In this document: one piece after another, positions 43,725 through 52,316 of the stretch
How the letters are laid out: the number at the start of each line of letters is the position of its first letter
Position numbering within the stretch: position 1 is the stretch's first letter
Assembly: GCA_947491935.1 (NCBI GenBank)
Contig: CANLLF010000004.1
Location: 310,001 to 374,000 of the forward strand
From: an uncultured Roseicyclus sp.
GTDB lineage: Bacteria; Pseudomonadota; Alphaproteobacteria; Rhodobacterales; Rhodobacteraceae
Length of the DNA: 64,000 bases
Direction of reading: 5' to 3'
Made by a program: the position numbers and the translations under genes
The notes under the pieces: model-generated
What the model was told of the DNA's origin: nothing
Databases searched by the model: none
The model's input: only the letters and a program-made list of their open reading frames with translations

Positions 43725-43989
43725 CTGCTCTCCTTGAAGCGAGACCGGATTCGTCAAAGACCGAGCTCACCTGCACCAACGTCCAGCCTTGCGCCGCAAG
43801 ACGACCGGCAACGAAGGAAGACGCGGCACCGACCGAACATGCGTTTTGAGGCACTTCGATCACACCGTAATGCAGACGCAGGGGGTTATCCATCCTTGCG
43901 CGGTACTCCGCATAACATGCGGCATGGAGGGGGCCGGCCAGCACGCTGAGCGCGAGGGCGGCAAGGAGGGGTTTCAAGAATCGTTTCAT
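43696..43989 (-). CDS. Small exported protein, 97 residues
   Basis: Signal peptide MKRFLKPLLAALALSVLAGPLHA, then a mature domain of about 74 residues with two cysteines (ACYAEYRARMDN and VPQNACSVGAA) that could form a disulfide. The pattern LHYGVIEV, SFVAGRLAAQGWTLVQV and RRADAGQYFLRF looks like the compact SH3-like or PepSY-like secreted proteins of Rhodobacterales, but I cannot assign a family. Its end overlaps the start of the membrane winged-helix gene by 29 bases, so the two are probably translated together, and the periplasmic protein may act with the loop of that regulator. Confidence 0.65.
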   Translation of the reverse strand: MKRFLKPLLAALALSVLAGPLHAACYAEYRARMDNPLRLHYGVIEVPQNACSVGAASSFVAGRLAAQGWTLVQVSSVFDESGLASRRADAGQYFLRF

Positions 43990-44087
43990 CAATTTGCTCG
44001 TTTCATTGCCAGAAGGGGGCAGCTTCACGAGGGACATTGGCTGATTTCCGCTCTGTCATTCAATTACGGAGGGGCTGTCACAGGCCT

Positions 44088-44100
44088 GTTATCGGATAGC
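44088..44100 (+). repeat. 13-base motif, first copy (partner at 44760-44772)
   Basis: GTTATCGGATAGC occurs here and, with a single central change (GTTATCCGATAGC), at 44760-44772. The two bracket the 174-residue secreted-protein gene, and a CACAGGCC word lies beside each. They could be remnants of a small repeat or operator-like sites. Confidence 0.4.
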
Positions 44101-44230
44101 GAAGGCCTGTTTTTGCCTTGCATTTTGGCCTTGGGCCAAGCTGACGCCACGGCAATTTTCGCCGAATACAAGATTATTTCACCAAAGGGGCCATTTCCGG
44201 CCCGCAGCAATTTTTACACACGAGATTTTC

Positions 44231-44755
44231 ATGACCAAATCATTTTCCGCCCTGTTGGTGGCGCTTGTTGGTGCGGGCCTTGGCCACGCGACTGCCGCGC
44301 AAATCCTCCCCTCCGGCGACACGACCCAGTGGTGGTTCGACGATGTGACGACTGCGCCGGTCTTTGTTCCGTATGAGCGACGCACAACGCCCCAAGGCCA
44401 ACGCCTGTTGGCCATCATTGGCCTTCCTTTGGGCCATACCGCCCCGCCACCCGCTTGGGTGTATGAAGTTGGCCACCCTGACGGCACCGTTGATCCCGAA
44501 TTCATCGAAACGATGTTGGATCTGGCGACCCATCCGGAAGCCTGGGGTTCAGGCGCGGAACCATACCGGGTGTCCCTTCCCGGTCCGAGCTATGTCGGGC
44601 TGATCCCACGGCCGGTTCCGGAGTGCTGGGTGGTGACCAATCGCTGCCTGGAGTGGGACGACGGTTCCGCCAACGCAGAAAGCCCGCAAGGCGAATGCCA
44701 TCTGTTCGAGATGCGACCCCTGCGGATCGAGGTCGAATCAACGGCCCGGGATTGA
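44231..44755 (+). CDS. Secreted hypothetical protein, 174 residues
   Basis: Signal peptide MTKSFSALLVALVGAGLGHA with probable cleavage before TAAQILPSGD. The mature part has no domain I recognise; it contains WWFDDVTTAPVFVPYERRTT, PAWVYEVGHPDGTVDPEFIE and three cysteines near the end (PVPECWVVTNRCLEWDD and GECHLFEM). The ATG follows a weak site in AT-rich DNA. It stands between the divergent small exported-protein gene and another secreted-protein gene, in a stretch full of small exported proteins. Confidence 0.62.
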   Translation: MTKSFSALLVALVGAGLGHATAAQILPSGDTTQWWFDDVTTAPVFVPYERRTTPQGQRLLAIIGLPLGHTAPPPAWVYEVGHPDGTVDPEFIETMLDLATHPEAWGSGAEPYRVSLPGPSYVGLIPRPVPECWVVTNRCLEWDDGSANAESPQGECHLFEMRPLRIEVESTARD

Positions 44756-44872
44756 GCACGTTATCCGATAGCATCACAGGCCGTATCCAATAGCGCGGCC
44801 CCGTCATTGCATGGCGCGAGGGTCAAGGGGGAGGGTGATCCCACAAAGCGCCGAATGAGTGCGCCCCAACCA

Positions 44873-44915
44873 AAGATCCAAGACTGACAAGAACCCAAGA
44901 TCCAAGACTGACAAG
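44873..44915 (+). repeat. 24-base tandem duplication upstream of a small secreted-protein gene
   Basis: AAGATCCAAGACTGACAAG appears at 44873-44891 and again at 44897-44915 with a unit length of 24 bases. The second copy ends 20 bases before the start codon at 44936, so the duplication is in the 5' leader or promoter of that gene. Confidence 0.85.
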
Positions 44916-44935
44916 TAAGCAATTAAGGGAACAAG

Positions 44936-45385
44936 ATGATGCTTCGCACCCTCTCTAAGACACTTACGGCCAGTGCGCTGGCCATCACCCTCGCCTTCAC
45001 CGGCATCGCCGCCACCGCAACGCCCGCTGCAGCCAACGGACATCGCAACAATGGCGCCGAGGCGGCTGCCATTTTCGGCGGATTGCTGTTGCTCTACGGG
45101 CTGAGCCAGGCCAACCGGAACAATTCCGTCACCCGCCACGGCCACGTGCCCCGCGTGCAACCGGCACCGCAGCCCAATTACCGCGTCGCCCCGGCCCGGT
45201 GTTTTATCGAAGGCTACGACAATAACGGGCGTTACCGGGGCTACCGCGCCCGCTGCATGCAGAACCATGCCGCCTATCCGAACCTCTTGCCCGCCAATTG
45301 CCTGCGCCATGTCTGGACCGAGCGCGGCCAGCGCCGGATCTACGGCGCCCATTGCCTGCGCAACAACGGCTGGACCCGCGGGTAA
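44936..45385 (+). CDS. Small secreted basic protein, 149 residues
   Basis: Signal peptide MMLRTLSKTLTASALAITLA ending near AATATPAAA. After it comes a short hydrophobic stretch (AAIFGGLLLLYGLSQANRNN), then a basic region with four cysteines (ARCFIEGYDNNG, YRARCMQNH, LPANCLRHVW, GAHCLRNNGW) probably in two disulfides. The family is common in Rhodobacterales; its role is unknown. AAGGGA at good spacing supports ATG 44936, and the leader carries a 24-base tandem duplication. A strong terminator follows at 45427-45459. Confidence 0.75.
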   Translation: MMLRTLSKTLTASALAITLAFTGIAATATPAAANGHRNNGAEAAAIFGGLLLLYGLSQANRNNSVTRHGHVPRVQPAPQPNYRVAPARCFIEGYDNNGRYRGYRARCMQNHAAYPNLLPANCLRHVWTERGQRRIYGAHCLRNNGWTRG

Positions 45386-45426
45386 GGCCGCGCGCGATCA
45401 AGCATAACCTCCGAGCAGTCAGAGGG

Positions 45427-45459
45427 GGCGGCGTGATCTTCGGATTGCGCCGCCTTTTT
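45427..45459 (+). terminator. Intrinsic terminator after the small secreted-protein gene
   Basis: GGCGGCG (45427-45433) pairs with CGCCGCC (45448-45454), followed at once by TTTTT. It lies 42 bases after the stop codon at 45385 and 20 bases before the rnhB start, so rnhB needs its own promoter or read-through. Confidence 0.75.
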
Positions 45460-45479
45460 CTTTGGCCCATTGCAGGGGT

Positions 45480-46079
45480 ATGGGACCGGACAATCAGATG
45501 GAAGCCGCCCTTGGCGGGCGCGTCGCCGGGGTGGACGAGGTCGGCCGCGGCCCGTGGGCTGGCCCGGTGACGGCCTGTGCCGTGGTGCTGGACCCGGCGT
45601 GCGTGCCAAGCGGCCTGAACGATTCCAAGAAGCTGACGGCGGCGCGGCGCGATGCGCTCGCGGACCGGATCCTGGAGGTTGCGGACGTGTCGCTGGGATG
45701 GGCCTCCGTCGAGGAGATTGACGCCATGAACATCCGGCAGGCGACATTTCTGGCCATGACCCGGGCGCTGGCCGGTCTTGCCCATGCCCCGACCCACGCC
45801 CTGATCGACGGCAACGCCATTCCACCCGGCCTTCCGTGCCCGGCCACCTGCGTCGTTCAGGGCGATGGCCGCTCCGTTTCCATCGCCGCGGCGTCAATTG
45901 TGGCGAAAGTACGGCGGGACGCCCTGATGAAAGACCTTGCCGTGATGCATCCCGGTTACGGTTGGGAGACGAATATGGGCTACGGCACCGCCAAACACGC
46001 GGCCGGGCTACACGATCTAGGGGTCACCCAACATCATCGGCGCAGCTTTGCCCCTATCCACAAGATATTGTGTGGATAA
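45480..46079 (+). CDS. rnhB: Ribonuclease HII
   Basis: Cuts RNA at RNA-DNA junctions and removes misincorporated ribonucleotides. The 199-residue product shows GVDEVGRGPWAGPV (catalytic D and E), DSKKLTAARR, ALIDGNAIP, AAASIVAKVRRDALM and GYGTAKHAAGLHDLG followed by TQHHRRSFAP. ATG 45480 is chosen: a GGGG site precedes it and the residues from 45462 are not conserved-looking. The last codons hold an inverted pair of DnaA-box-like sequences (46054-46079), and ccrM follows 108 bases later in the same direction, the usual order in relatives. Confidence 0.94.
   Translation: MGPDNQMEAALGGRVAGVDEVGRGPWAGPVTACAVVLDPACVPSGLNDSKKLTAARRDALADRILEVADVSLGWASVEEIDAMNIRQATFLAMTRALAGLAHAPTHALIDGNAIPPGLPCPATCVVQGDGRSVSIAAASIVAKVRRDALMKDLAVMHPGYGWETNMGYGTAKHAAGLHDLGVTQHHRRSFAPIHKILCG
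46054..46079. promoter_or_regulatory. Inverted pair of DnaA-box sequences
   Basis: The right half, TGTGGATAA (46071-46079), is a perfect DnaA box on the minus strand (TTATCCACA). The left half, CTATCCACA (46054-46062), differs in one base. The 8-base cores TATCCACA and TGTGGATA form an exact inverted repeat with an 8-base spacer. It overlaps the end of rnhB and lies 109 bases before ccrM. Confidence 0.55.
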
Positions 46080-46093
46080 AATCGTAATCCGCT

Positions 46094-46133
46094 GATTCGA
46101 AACAAAATTGACCGATCCGCCCGGATGGGTGAC

Positions 46134-46135
<2 letters not shown>
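46094..46135. promoter_or_regulatory. Two GANTC (CcrM target) sites and candidate promoter of ccrM
   Basis: GATTC at 46094-46098 and GACTC at 46131-46135 fit GANTC, the site CcrM enzymes methylate. TTGACC (46108-46113) lies 17 bases before the second site, which would fall in the -10 position (GACTCT). In Caulobacter, two GANTC sites in the ccrM leader help tie its transcription to methylation state; a similar device is inferred here. Confidence 0.55.
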
Positions 46136-47294
<1,159 letters not shown>

Positions 47295-47301
47295 CGGAAT
47301 C

Positions 47302-47321
47302 CCGGAGCGCTGGCGCTCCGG
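47302..47321 (+). repeat. Perfect 9-base hairpin after ccrM
   Basis: CCGGAGCGC (47302-47310) and GCGCTCCGG (47313-47321) pair perfectly around two bases, 8 bases beyond the ccrM stop. There is no T-run after it; the real terminator is 50 bases further on. It may protect the mRNA 3' end. Confidence 0.55.
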
Positions 47322-47374
47322 ATCCGAACCTTGCCGCCCGCGCGCTTTTTCAGGTGTGGCGCGGGCCACCTTCC

Positions 47375-47402
47375 CCCGCCGGTTCATCCCGGCGGGCTTT
47401 TT
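47375..47402 (+). terminator. Intrinsic terminator of ccrM
   Basis: CCCGCCGG (47375-47382), loop TTCATC, CCGGCGGG (47389-47396), then CTTTTT. A classic stem and T-run, 80 bases after the ccrM stop. Confidence 0.85.
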
Positions 47403-47481
47403 CGTGGGGGCGGGGTGATGGCGTTTTCCCCGTTGGAACGAATCCAATCCTTCCTATGTCTAGACGCAGGAGGTGCATGCC

Positions 47482-48117
47482 ATGAAACTCGCAATTATCG
47501 GGGCAAGTCGCGGAATTGGCCGGAAGGTCGTGGATGAAGCGCTGGAGCGTGGCCACCAGGTGCGCGCCATGGCCCGCTCCGCCAGCAAGCTGGAAATTGT
47601 GGCCGACGGGTTCGAGGCCATGGATGGCGATGCCACCAACGCGGTCGATGTCTTCAATGCCATTGATGGGTGCGATGCGGTGATCCTCACCCTCGGTGTG
47701 CCGCGTGATCTTCGGGTGCTGAAATCTACTACCCTCTTTTCCGATGCCACCCGCGTCCTGATCGACCAGATGAACAAGGCGGGCATCAAGCGCCTGCTGA
47801 CCGTTACCGGGTTCGGTGCGGGCGACTCGGTCGAAAAGCTCTCCACACCCGAACGGCTGACGCAAAAGGCGTTTCTGGGCCGCGCCTATGAGGACAAGGA
47901 TATTCAGGAACAGCTTATCCGCGACAGCGATCTCGACTGGACCATCGCGCGGCCCGGTATCCTGTCGCACAACCGCAAAAGCGGCCAATACAAGGTGCTC
48001 ACCGAAAAGTCCGAATGGCGCAACGGCCTGATTTCCCGCGCCGATGTCGCCGATTTTCTGGTCACCGCCGCCGAAGGCACCGAAATGATCGGCAAGACCC
48101 CTGCCCTTCAGCGCTGA
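47482..48117 (+). CDS. NAD(P)-binding atypical SDR protein
   Basis: A 211-residue Rossmann-fold protein: the nucleotide loop is LAIIGASRGIGRKVVDEAL at the N-terminus (G-x-x-x-x-G-x-G), followed by VRAMARSASKLEIVADGFEA and DGDATNAVDVFNAIDGCDAV. DWTIARPGILSH is the typical late motif. The absent Y-x3-K in the usual place marks it as an atypical SDR (NAD(P)-binding, NmrA/BVR-like), which may be a reductase or a redox sensor. ATG 47482 is preceded by AGGAGG at ideal spacing; the GTG at 47473 overlaps that site and is unlikely. Confidence 0.85.
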   Translation: MKLAIIGASRGIGRKVVDEALERGHQVRAMARSASKLEIVADGFEAMDGDATNAVDVFNAIDGCDAVILTLGVPRDLRVLKSTTLFSDATRVLIDQMNKAGIKRLLTVTGFGAGDSVEKLSTPERLTQKAFLGRAYEDKDIQEQLIRDSDLDWTIARPGILSHNRKSGQYKVLTEKSEWRNGLISRADVADFLVTAAEGTEMIGKTPALQR

Positions 48118-48202
48118 AGCCCCTTCCATTTGTCCAAAATACCCCGGGGGGTGCGGGGGGTCGGCCCCGGCTTGATCGGCGCGCCAAAGGCGCGGCGAAA
48201 CC

Positions 48203-49336
48203 CTATCGCGGCAGCGGATGCAGCCCCTTGTTGTAGGCCTGCCAGTCCGTGATCTCGGGATAATACATAGCCCGCCACCGCTTCACGCGCCGGTTCATGA
48301 TGCGCTTCCACAGCGGCGGCACCATCGCTGCAGCCGTCATCACGGGGTAGCCATAGGGCAGCTGCGGTGCATCGGCTTCGGTGTAGTTCTGTAACAGCGG
48401 AAAGCGCCGGTCGGGCTTGTAGTGGTGATCGGAATGGCGCTGCAGATTGATCAGCAACCAGTTCGAGGCCTTATGGGCCGCATTCCAGGAATGGCGCGGC
48501 TGCACATGCTCATACTTGCCGCCGCCCAGATGTTTCCGGGTCAGGCCATAATGCTCAATGTAATTGGTCAGCTCCAACTGCCAGATTGCAACGAAAGCCT
48601 GGTTGAGGAACATCGCCAGCCCGATCCAGCCCCCGATCACAAAGGCCAGTGCCACGAAGCCCGCCTGTAACGCCAGATAGCGCCAGAACGGGTTCGACCC
48701 GTCCCAAACCGGCAGGCCCTTGCGCGCCAGCATCGCCTTTTCCGCGCCCCAGGCAGACATAAACGATTGCCTCAGAACCCTTGGGAAGAACTGGTGGAAC
48801 CCCTCATTGTACCGCGCCGTCACCGGATCGCGGCGCGTGCCCACATAGCGATGATGGACCAGAAGGTGCTCCGACCGGAAATGGGAATAAAGAACACTCG
48901 CCAGAAGCAGATCCCCCAGCCACCGTTCCAGCTTCGATTTCTGGTGCATCAATTCGTGCGAGTAGTTGATCCCGATGGTTCCGCTCAAAACCCCGATCCC
49001 GAAGGACAGCGCCCAAAGCTCCACCGCGCCCAGATGATCGGCGCGGGTCGCGTACCAGATCAGGCCGAAGATCATCGCAAATTGCAGGGGAGGCCAAAGG
49101 AGCGTGATGGCGCGGTACCAGAACAGCTGATCCTCCGACGTCCCCGGATCCGCGTTTTCAAGCTCAAGCCCGGCGAAATGGTCGAGAACCGAGAACAGCC
49201 ACCACGTGCTCAGCGGCATCAGAATCAGCCACCAGCTGCCCTGCGATGCCACGAAGAGGATCAACGGGATCAACATCAGCGACAGCCAGAAGGGCAGGGC
49301 GCGGTGGAGTTTCGCAACTGTGTCTGACCGGATCAC
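48203..49336 (-). CDS. alkB: Alkane 1-monooxygenase (AlkB)
   Basis: Membrane non-heme di-iron enzyme that hydroxylates the terminal carbon of medium-chain alkanes. The 377-residue product has several hydrophobic segments and the histidine boxes NYSHELMHQKSKLERWL, SEHLLVHHRYVGTRRD and LQRHSDHHYKPDRRFP, along with the AlkB-specific NYIEHYGLTRK. Electrons normally come from rubredoxin and rubredoxin reductase; neither is in the window. It stands alone between the SDR and mutY, where relatives have no such gene in my memory, so it may be a local insertion, although its base use is ordinary. Confidence 0.93.
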   Translation of the reverse strand: MIRSDTVAKLHRALPFWLSLMLIPLILFVASQGSWWLILMPLSTWWLFSVLDHFAGLELENADPGTSEDQLFWYRAITLLWPPLQFAMIFGLIWYATRADHLGAVELWALSFGIGVLSGTIGINYSHELMHQKSKLERWLGDLLLASVLYSHFRSEHLLVHHRYVGTRRDPVTARYNEGFHQFFPRVLRQSFMSAWGAEKAMLARKGLPVWDGSNPFWRYLALQAGFVALAFVIGGWIGLAMFLNQAFVAIWQLELTNYIEHYGLTRKHLGGGKYEHVQPRHSWNAAHKASNWLLINLQRHSDHHYKPDRRFPLLQNYTEADAPQLPYGYPVMTAAAMVPPLWKRIMNRRVKRWRAMYYPEITDWQAYNKGLHPLPR

Positions 49337-49387
49337 GGGTCGTTCCCTCTCTTTCTCCTCATAAAGTCGGCCAAGCCCGCGCGCCCG

Positions 49388-50437
49388 TCAATCGTGACGC
49401 CACGCCCCCTGGGCCAGATCGAACGCCTTGCGCATCAGGGTGGGCAGGGACGATGGATTGAAGTGCGGCTTGGGCACGAATTCCCCGCGCTCTGGCACAA
49501 GGTCCAGCTGCGTGTTGGCCAGCCGAATCGCAAGGCGCAGGTGGAAATGGGTGAAGGTATGACGGACCTCAAGTTCCGGGTCGTGCCATTCGGCCTCGAA
49601 GGGCGGGGCCTCGCTCGGCGCGTCGGACCAGTCCGAGGTGGGAAATCCCAACATGCCGCCCAGAAGCCCCTTGTCGGGCCGGGTCTCCAACAGCATTGCC
49701 CCGTCCCCGCGCCGCGCCAGATACACGTAGCCCAAGCGCACAGGCTTGGCCTTTTTCGGCGCCTTCTTCGGGAGGTCCGCCGCGATCCCGGCCTTGCGCG
49801 CCGAGCAGGCGGCCACGAGGGGGCAAATCCCGCAGGCCGGGGATTTCGGCGTGCAGATCGTGGCGCCCAGATCCATCAGCGCCTGGGCATGATCACCGGG
49901 CCGCGTCTCAGGCGTCAGTCGTGTGGCATGGTCTTTTAGGATCGGCTTGCAGCCGGGCAGCGGCTCTTCCACCGCAAAAAGCCGCGCCATCACCCGCTCG
50001 ATATTGCCGTCCATCACCGGGGCGGGTTGGTCGAACGCGATGGAGGCCACCGCCGCTGCCGTGTAAGGCCCGATCCCGGGCAGCGTCAGCAATTCGGCCT
50101 CCGTCCGGGGAAACGCCCCGCCATGCTCGGCCACCACGGCCCGCGCGCATTTCAGCAGGTTGCGCGCGCGCGCGTAATATCCCAGGCCCGCCCATTCCCC
50201 CATCACATCGGCATCATCCGCCGCCGCCAGATCCGCGACCGTCGGCCAAAGCGCGGTAAAGCGCTCGAAATACGCCCTCACGGCCGCCACGGTCGTTTGC
50301 TGCAGCATGATTTCGCTCAGCCAGACCCGGTAGGGATCAGCACGCTCGTCGCTTCCGGGCGGCACGCGCCATGGCAGTTGCCGGGCATTTGCGTCATACC
50401 ACGCCAGAATCTCTGCCCCGATCGCCTCTTCACGCAC
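49388..50437 (-). CDS. mutY: A/G-specific adenine glycosylase
   Basis: Removes adenine mispaired with 8-oxoguanine. The 349-residue product has the MutY start (ILAWYDANARQLPWR), the early block VWLSEIMLQQTTVAAVRAYF, helix-hairpin-helix LLTLPGIGPYTAAAVASIAF, VMDGNIERVMARLFA (with the catalytic aspartate), the 4Fe-4S cysteines in CTPKSPACGICPLVAACSAR (C-x6-C-x2-C-x5-C) and a C-terminal Nudix-like 8-oxoG recognition domain. It is divergent from dciA across 79 bases; that neighbour order is common in alphaproteobacteria. Confidence 0.95.
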   Translation of the reverse strand: MREEAIGAEILAWYDANARQLPWRVPPGSDERADPYRVWLSEIMLQQTTVAAVRAYFERFTALWPTVADLAAADDADVMGEWAGLGYYARARNLLKCARAVVAEHGGAFPRTEAELLTLPGIGPYTAAAVASIAFDQPAPVMDGNIERVMARLFAVEEPLPGCKPILKDHATRLTPETRPGDHAQALMDLGATICTPKSPACGICPLVAACSARKAGIAADLPKKAPKKAKPVRLGYVYLARRGDGAMLLETRPDKGLLGGMLGFPTSDWSDAPSEAPPFEAEWHDPELEVRHTFTHFHLRLAIRLANTQLDLVPERGEFVPKPHFNPSSLPTLMRKAFDLAQGAWRHD

Positions 50438-50516
50438 CCGTTATCGCCTCCGGCCTGCTTGTTATTGGTTAGCATTCCCTGAACGCATAGAGTGCGCTGG
50501 ACAAAAGGATCAACCC

Positions 50517-51053
50517 ATGGCTCCGCGCCCGACCAAATCCGCCGCCCCGCCGACCCGCCGCAAGCGGGGCTTCGAGCGTGCAGTGACGCTGGTGGGCAAG
50601 GAGTTGCGCAGCCCGGCCGAGAAGCGCGGATTTGCGGAAACCAAGCTGCTCACCCATTGGGCCGAGATCGTGGGCCCCGACGTGGCCGATATGGCCGTGC
50701 CGGTGAAGGTTAAATACGGGCGCGGTTTCGGTGGCACGCTTATGCTGCTGACCACCGGGGCCAAGGCACCGATGCTGGAGATGCAAAAAGAGGTGATCAT
50801 CACCCGTGTGAATGCGTGCTACGGCTATTCTGCGATCAAGGATGTGCAGGTGACGCAAACCGCGCCCACGGGGTTCGCCGATGGGCAGGTGGTCTTCGCG
50901 CCGCAAGCCCCCGCGCCCAAGCCGGTGCCGGACCCGGAGCGGCTGAAGGCTGCGACCAAACACCTCGACCAAATCCAAAGCCCCGTGCTCCGCGATGCCT
51001 TGCACCGCCTGGCCGGGAACATAGTTACCAACCGAACCGGTAAGGAGATCTGA
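50517..51053 (+). CDS. dciA: DciA-family protein (DUF721), replicative helicase loader/operator
   Basis: A 178-residue protein with an N-terminal DUF721 domain: KRGFERAVTLVGKELRSPAE, LLTHWAEIVGPDVADMAVPV and GGTLMLLTTGAKAPMLEMQK. DciA interacts with DnaB and supports replication initiation in bacteria without DnaC. The C-terminal half is Pro/Ala-rich linker and a helix. It is closely followed by dsbA (3 bases to the first possible start), so the two form an operon. The ATG 50517 follows AGGATC. Confidence 0.85.
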   Translation: MAPRPTKSAAPPTRRKRGFERAVTLVGKELRSPAEKRGFAETKLLTHWAEIVGPDVADMAVPVKVKYGRGFGGTLMLLTTGAKAPMLEMQKEVIITRVNACYGYSAIKDVQVTQTAPTGFADGQVVFAPQAPAPKPVPDPERLKAATKHLDQIQSPVLRDALHRLAGNIVTNRTGKEI

Positions 51054-51056
51054 GTG

Positions 51057-51752
51057 ATGCAACGCAGGGCGATGTTGTTGGGGGGCGCCACGGGCGTTCT
51101 GGGTGCAGGGGCATATCTGCTCTGGCAGGGGCGCACGGCCCCTGTCGGGCCGCAATCGCAAGCCCCGCTGACGCCATTTGGCCAGGCCAATGCGCAGGAG
51201 ACGACCGATCCCGCCGATCTGCCCGAAATCATCGAGATGACCAAAGGCAACCCCGACAGCGCCGTGACGCTGATCGAGTATGCCAGCTTCACCTGCCCCC
51301 ATTGCCGGAACTTCCACCTCAACGTCTATCCGCAGCTCAATGCGAATTACCTTGAGACCGGCCTGATCAACTTCATTTACCGCGAGGTCTATTTCGACCG
51401 TTACGGCCTCTGGGCTGGGATGGTTGCGCGCTGCGGCGGCCCGCTGCGGTATTTCGGCATCGTTGATCTGCTCTACCAGCAACAGGCGGAATGGACGCAG
51501 GGCTCCCCCGCCGAGGTCGCTGAAAGCCTGCGTCGCATCGGCCGCACTGCGGGCCTCAGCAACGAAGAGCTTGATGCCTGCATGACCGACGCCGCCATGG
51601 CCGAAGCCATGATCGCCACCTACGAGGCGAACATCGCCGTGCACGACATTCCTGGCACGCCCGCTTTCGTGCTGAACGACGAATTGCACGGCAACATGAA
51701 CTATGCGGAATTGCAGGGCCTATTGGACACGGCGCTCGAAGCGGCCGGTTGA
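51057..51752 (+). CDS. DsbA-family thiol-disulfide oxidoreductase
   Basis: A 231-residue periplasmic thioredoxin-fold protein. The N-terminus is a signal or anchor with twin arginines (MQRRAMLLGGATGVLGAGAY), and a linker follows. The active site is C80-P-H-C83 in YASFTCPHCRNFHLNVYPQL; the cis-proline loop is IPGTPAFVLND. CPHC is the DsbA form, so oxidation of exported proteins is the likely role. AAGGAG at 51042-51047 suits either GTG 51054 or ATG 51057. It follows dciA directly; the usual next gene, smc, is elsewhere (18717-22172). Confidence 0.88.
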   Translation: MQRRAMLLGGATGVLGAGAYLLWQGRTAPVGPQSQAPLTPFGQANAQETTDPADLPEIIEMTKGNPDSAVTLIEYASFTCPHCRNFHLNVYPQLNANYLETGLINFIYREVYFDRYGLWAGMVARCGGPLRYFGIVDLLYQQQAEWTQGSPAEVAESLRRIGRTAGLSNEELDACMTDAAMAEAMIATYEANIAVHDIPGTPAFVLNDELHGNMNYAELQGLLDTALEAAG

Positions 51753-51767
51753 TCCGGACAGGTCGCG

Positions 51768-52316
51768 ATGGCTGCTCGTGAACGTGTTCTTTGCAGTGGG
51801 CGGGTCTTTGCCAGCCATTACCAATTTGTGCTGTGCGAGGATCCTGAGCGCCCCCTGGCCGATGATGAAAACTGGACCGATGCCCTGCTGGTGCAGGGCT
51901 TCGCCGGGGCGCCAGAGTGGCGGATGATCGGCACGGATGCGGATCTGAACGACCACTGGATCGAACTCGCGCTGGGGGAGGCCGCCCCGGACGGCGATGA
52001 TTGGCATCGCATCGTGTGTTGTGATTTCCAGACCAGGAGCGGCGCCGTCCATGTGATGGGCCTGATGGATGAAGACCCGGCAATATCTGCCCATGTGGCG
52101 CCAGGTCCGTATGCGGCCTATGTCTGCGTCCTCAACCCCGGTATCGATCAGCAGACCACCGGCGAACTGGAGGCTGGTGCGCCGCAGTTGAGCGATCAGG
52201 AGCTGGCCGCGCGGGATGATCTGGAGCGCTACCGAGTGGTTCTGGTGTCCGGTGCGCCGGTCCGTACGGGTGTCTTGAAGGAGGCCGATGGCGGCAGCAC
52301 AGCGCTAGCGGGATAA
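51768..52316 (+). CDS. Hypothetical protein, 182 residues
   Basis: No signal peptide or membrane segment. A beta-rich acidic protein with VFASHYQFVLCEDPERPLAD near the start, then DWHRIVCCDFQTRSGAVHVM, and PYAAYVCVLNPG. I cannot assign it to a family; the F-x-Y-QF-x-L start vaguely recalls ComJ-like proteins, but that is too weak to use. It lies 15 bases after dsbA on the same strand, so may be in its operon, and its end overlaps the end of the convergent lpxK by 12 bases. Confidence 0.6.
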   Translation: MAARERVLCSGRVFASHYQFVLCEDPERPLADDENWTDALLVQGFAGAPEWRMIGTDADLNDHWIELALGEAAPDGDDWHRIVCCDFQTRSGAVHVMGLMDEDPAISAHVAPGPYAAYVCVLNPGIDQQTTGELEAGAPQLSDQELAARDDLERYRVVLVSGAPVRTGVLKEADGGSTALAG

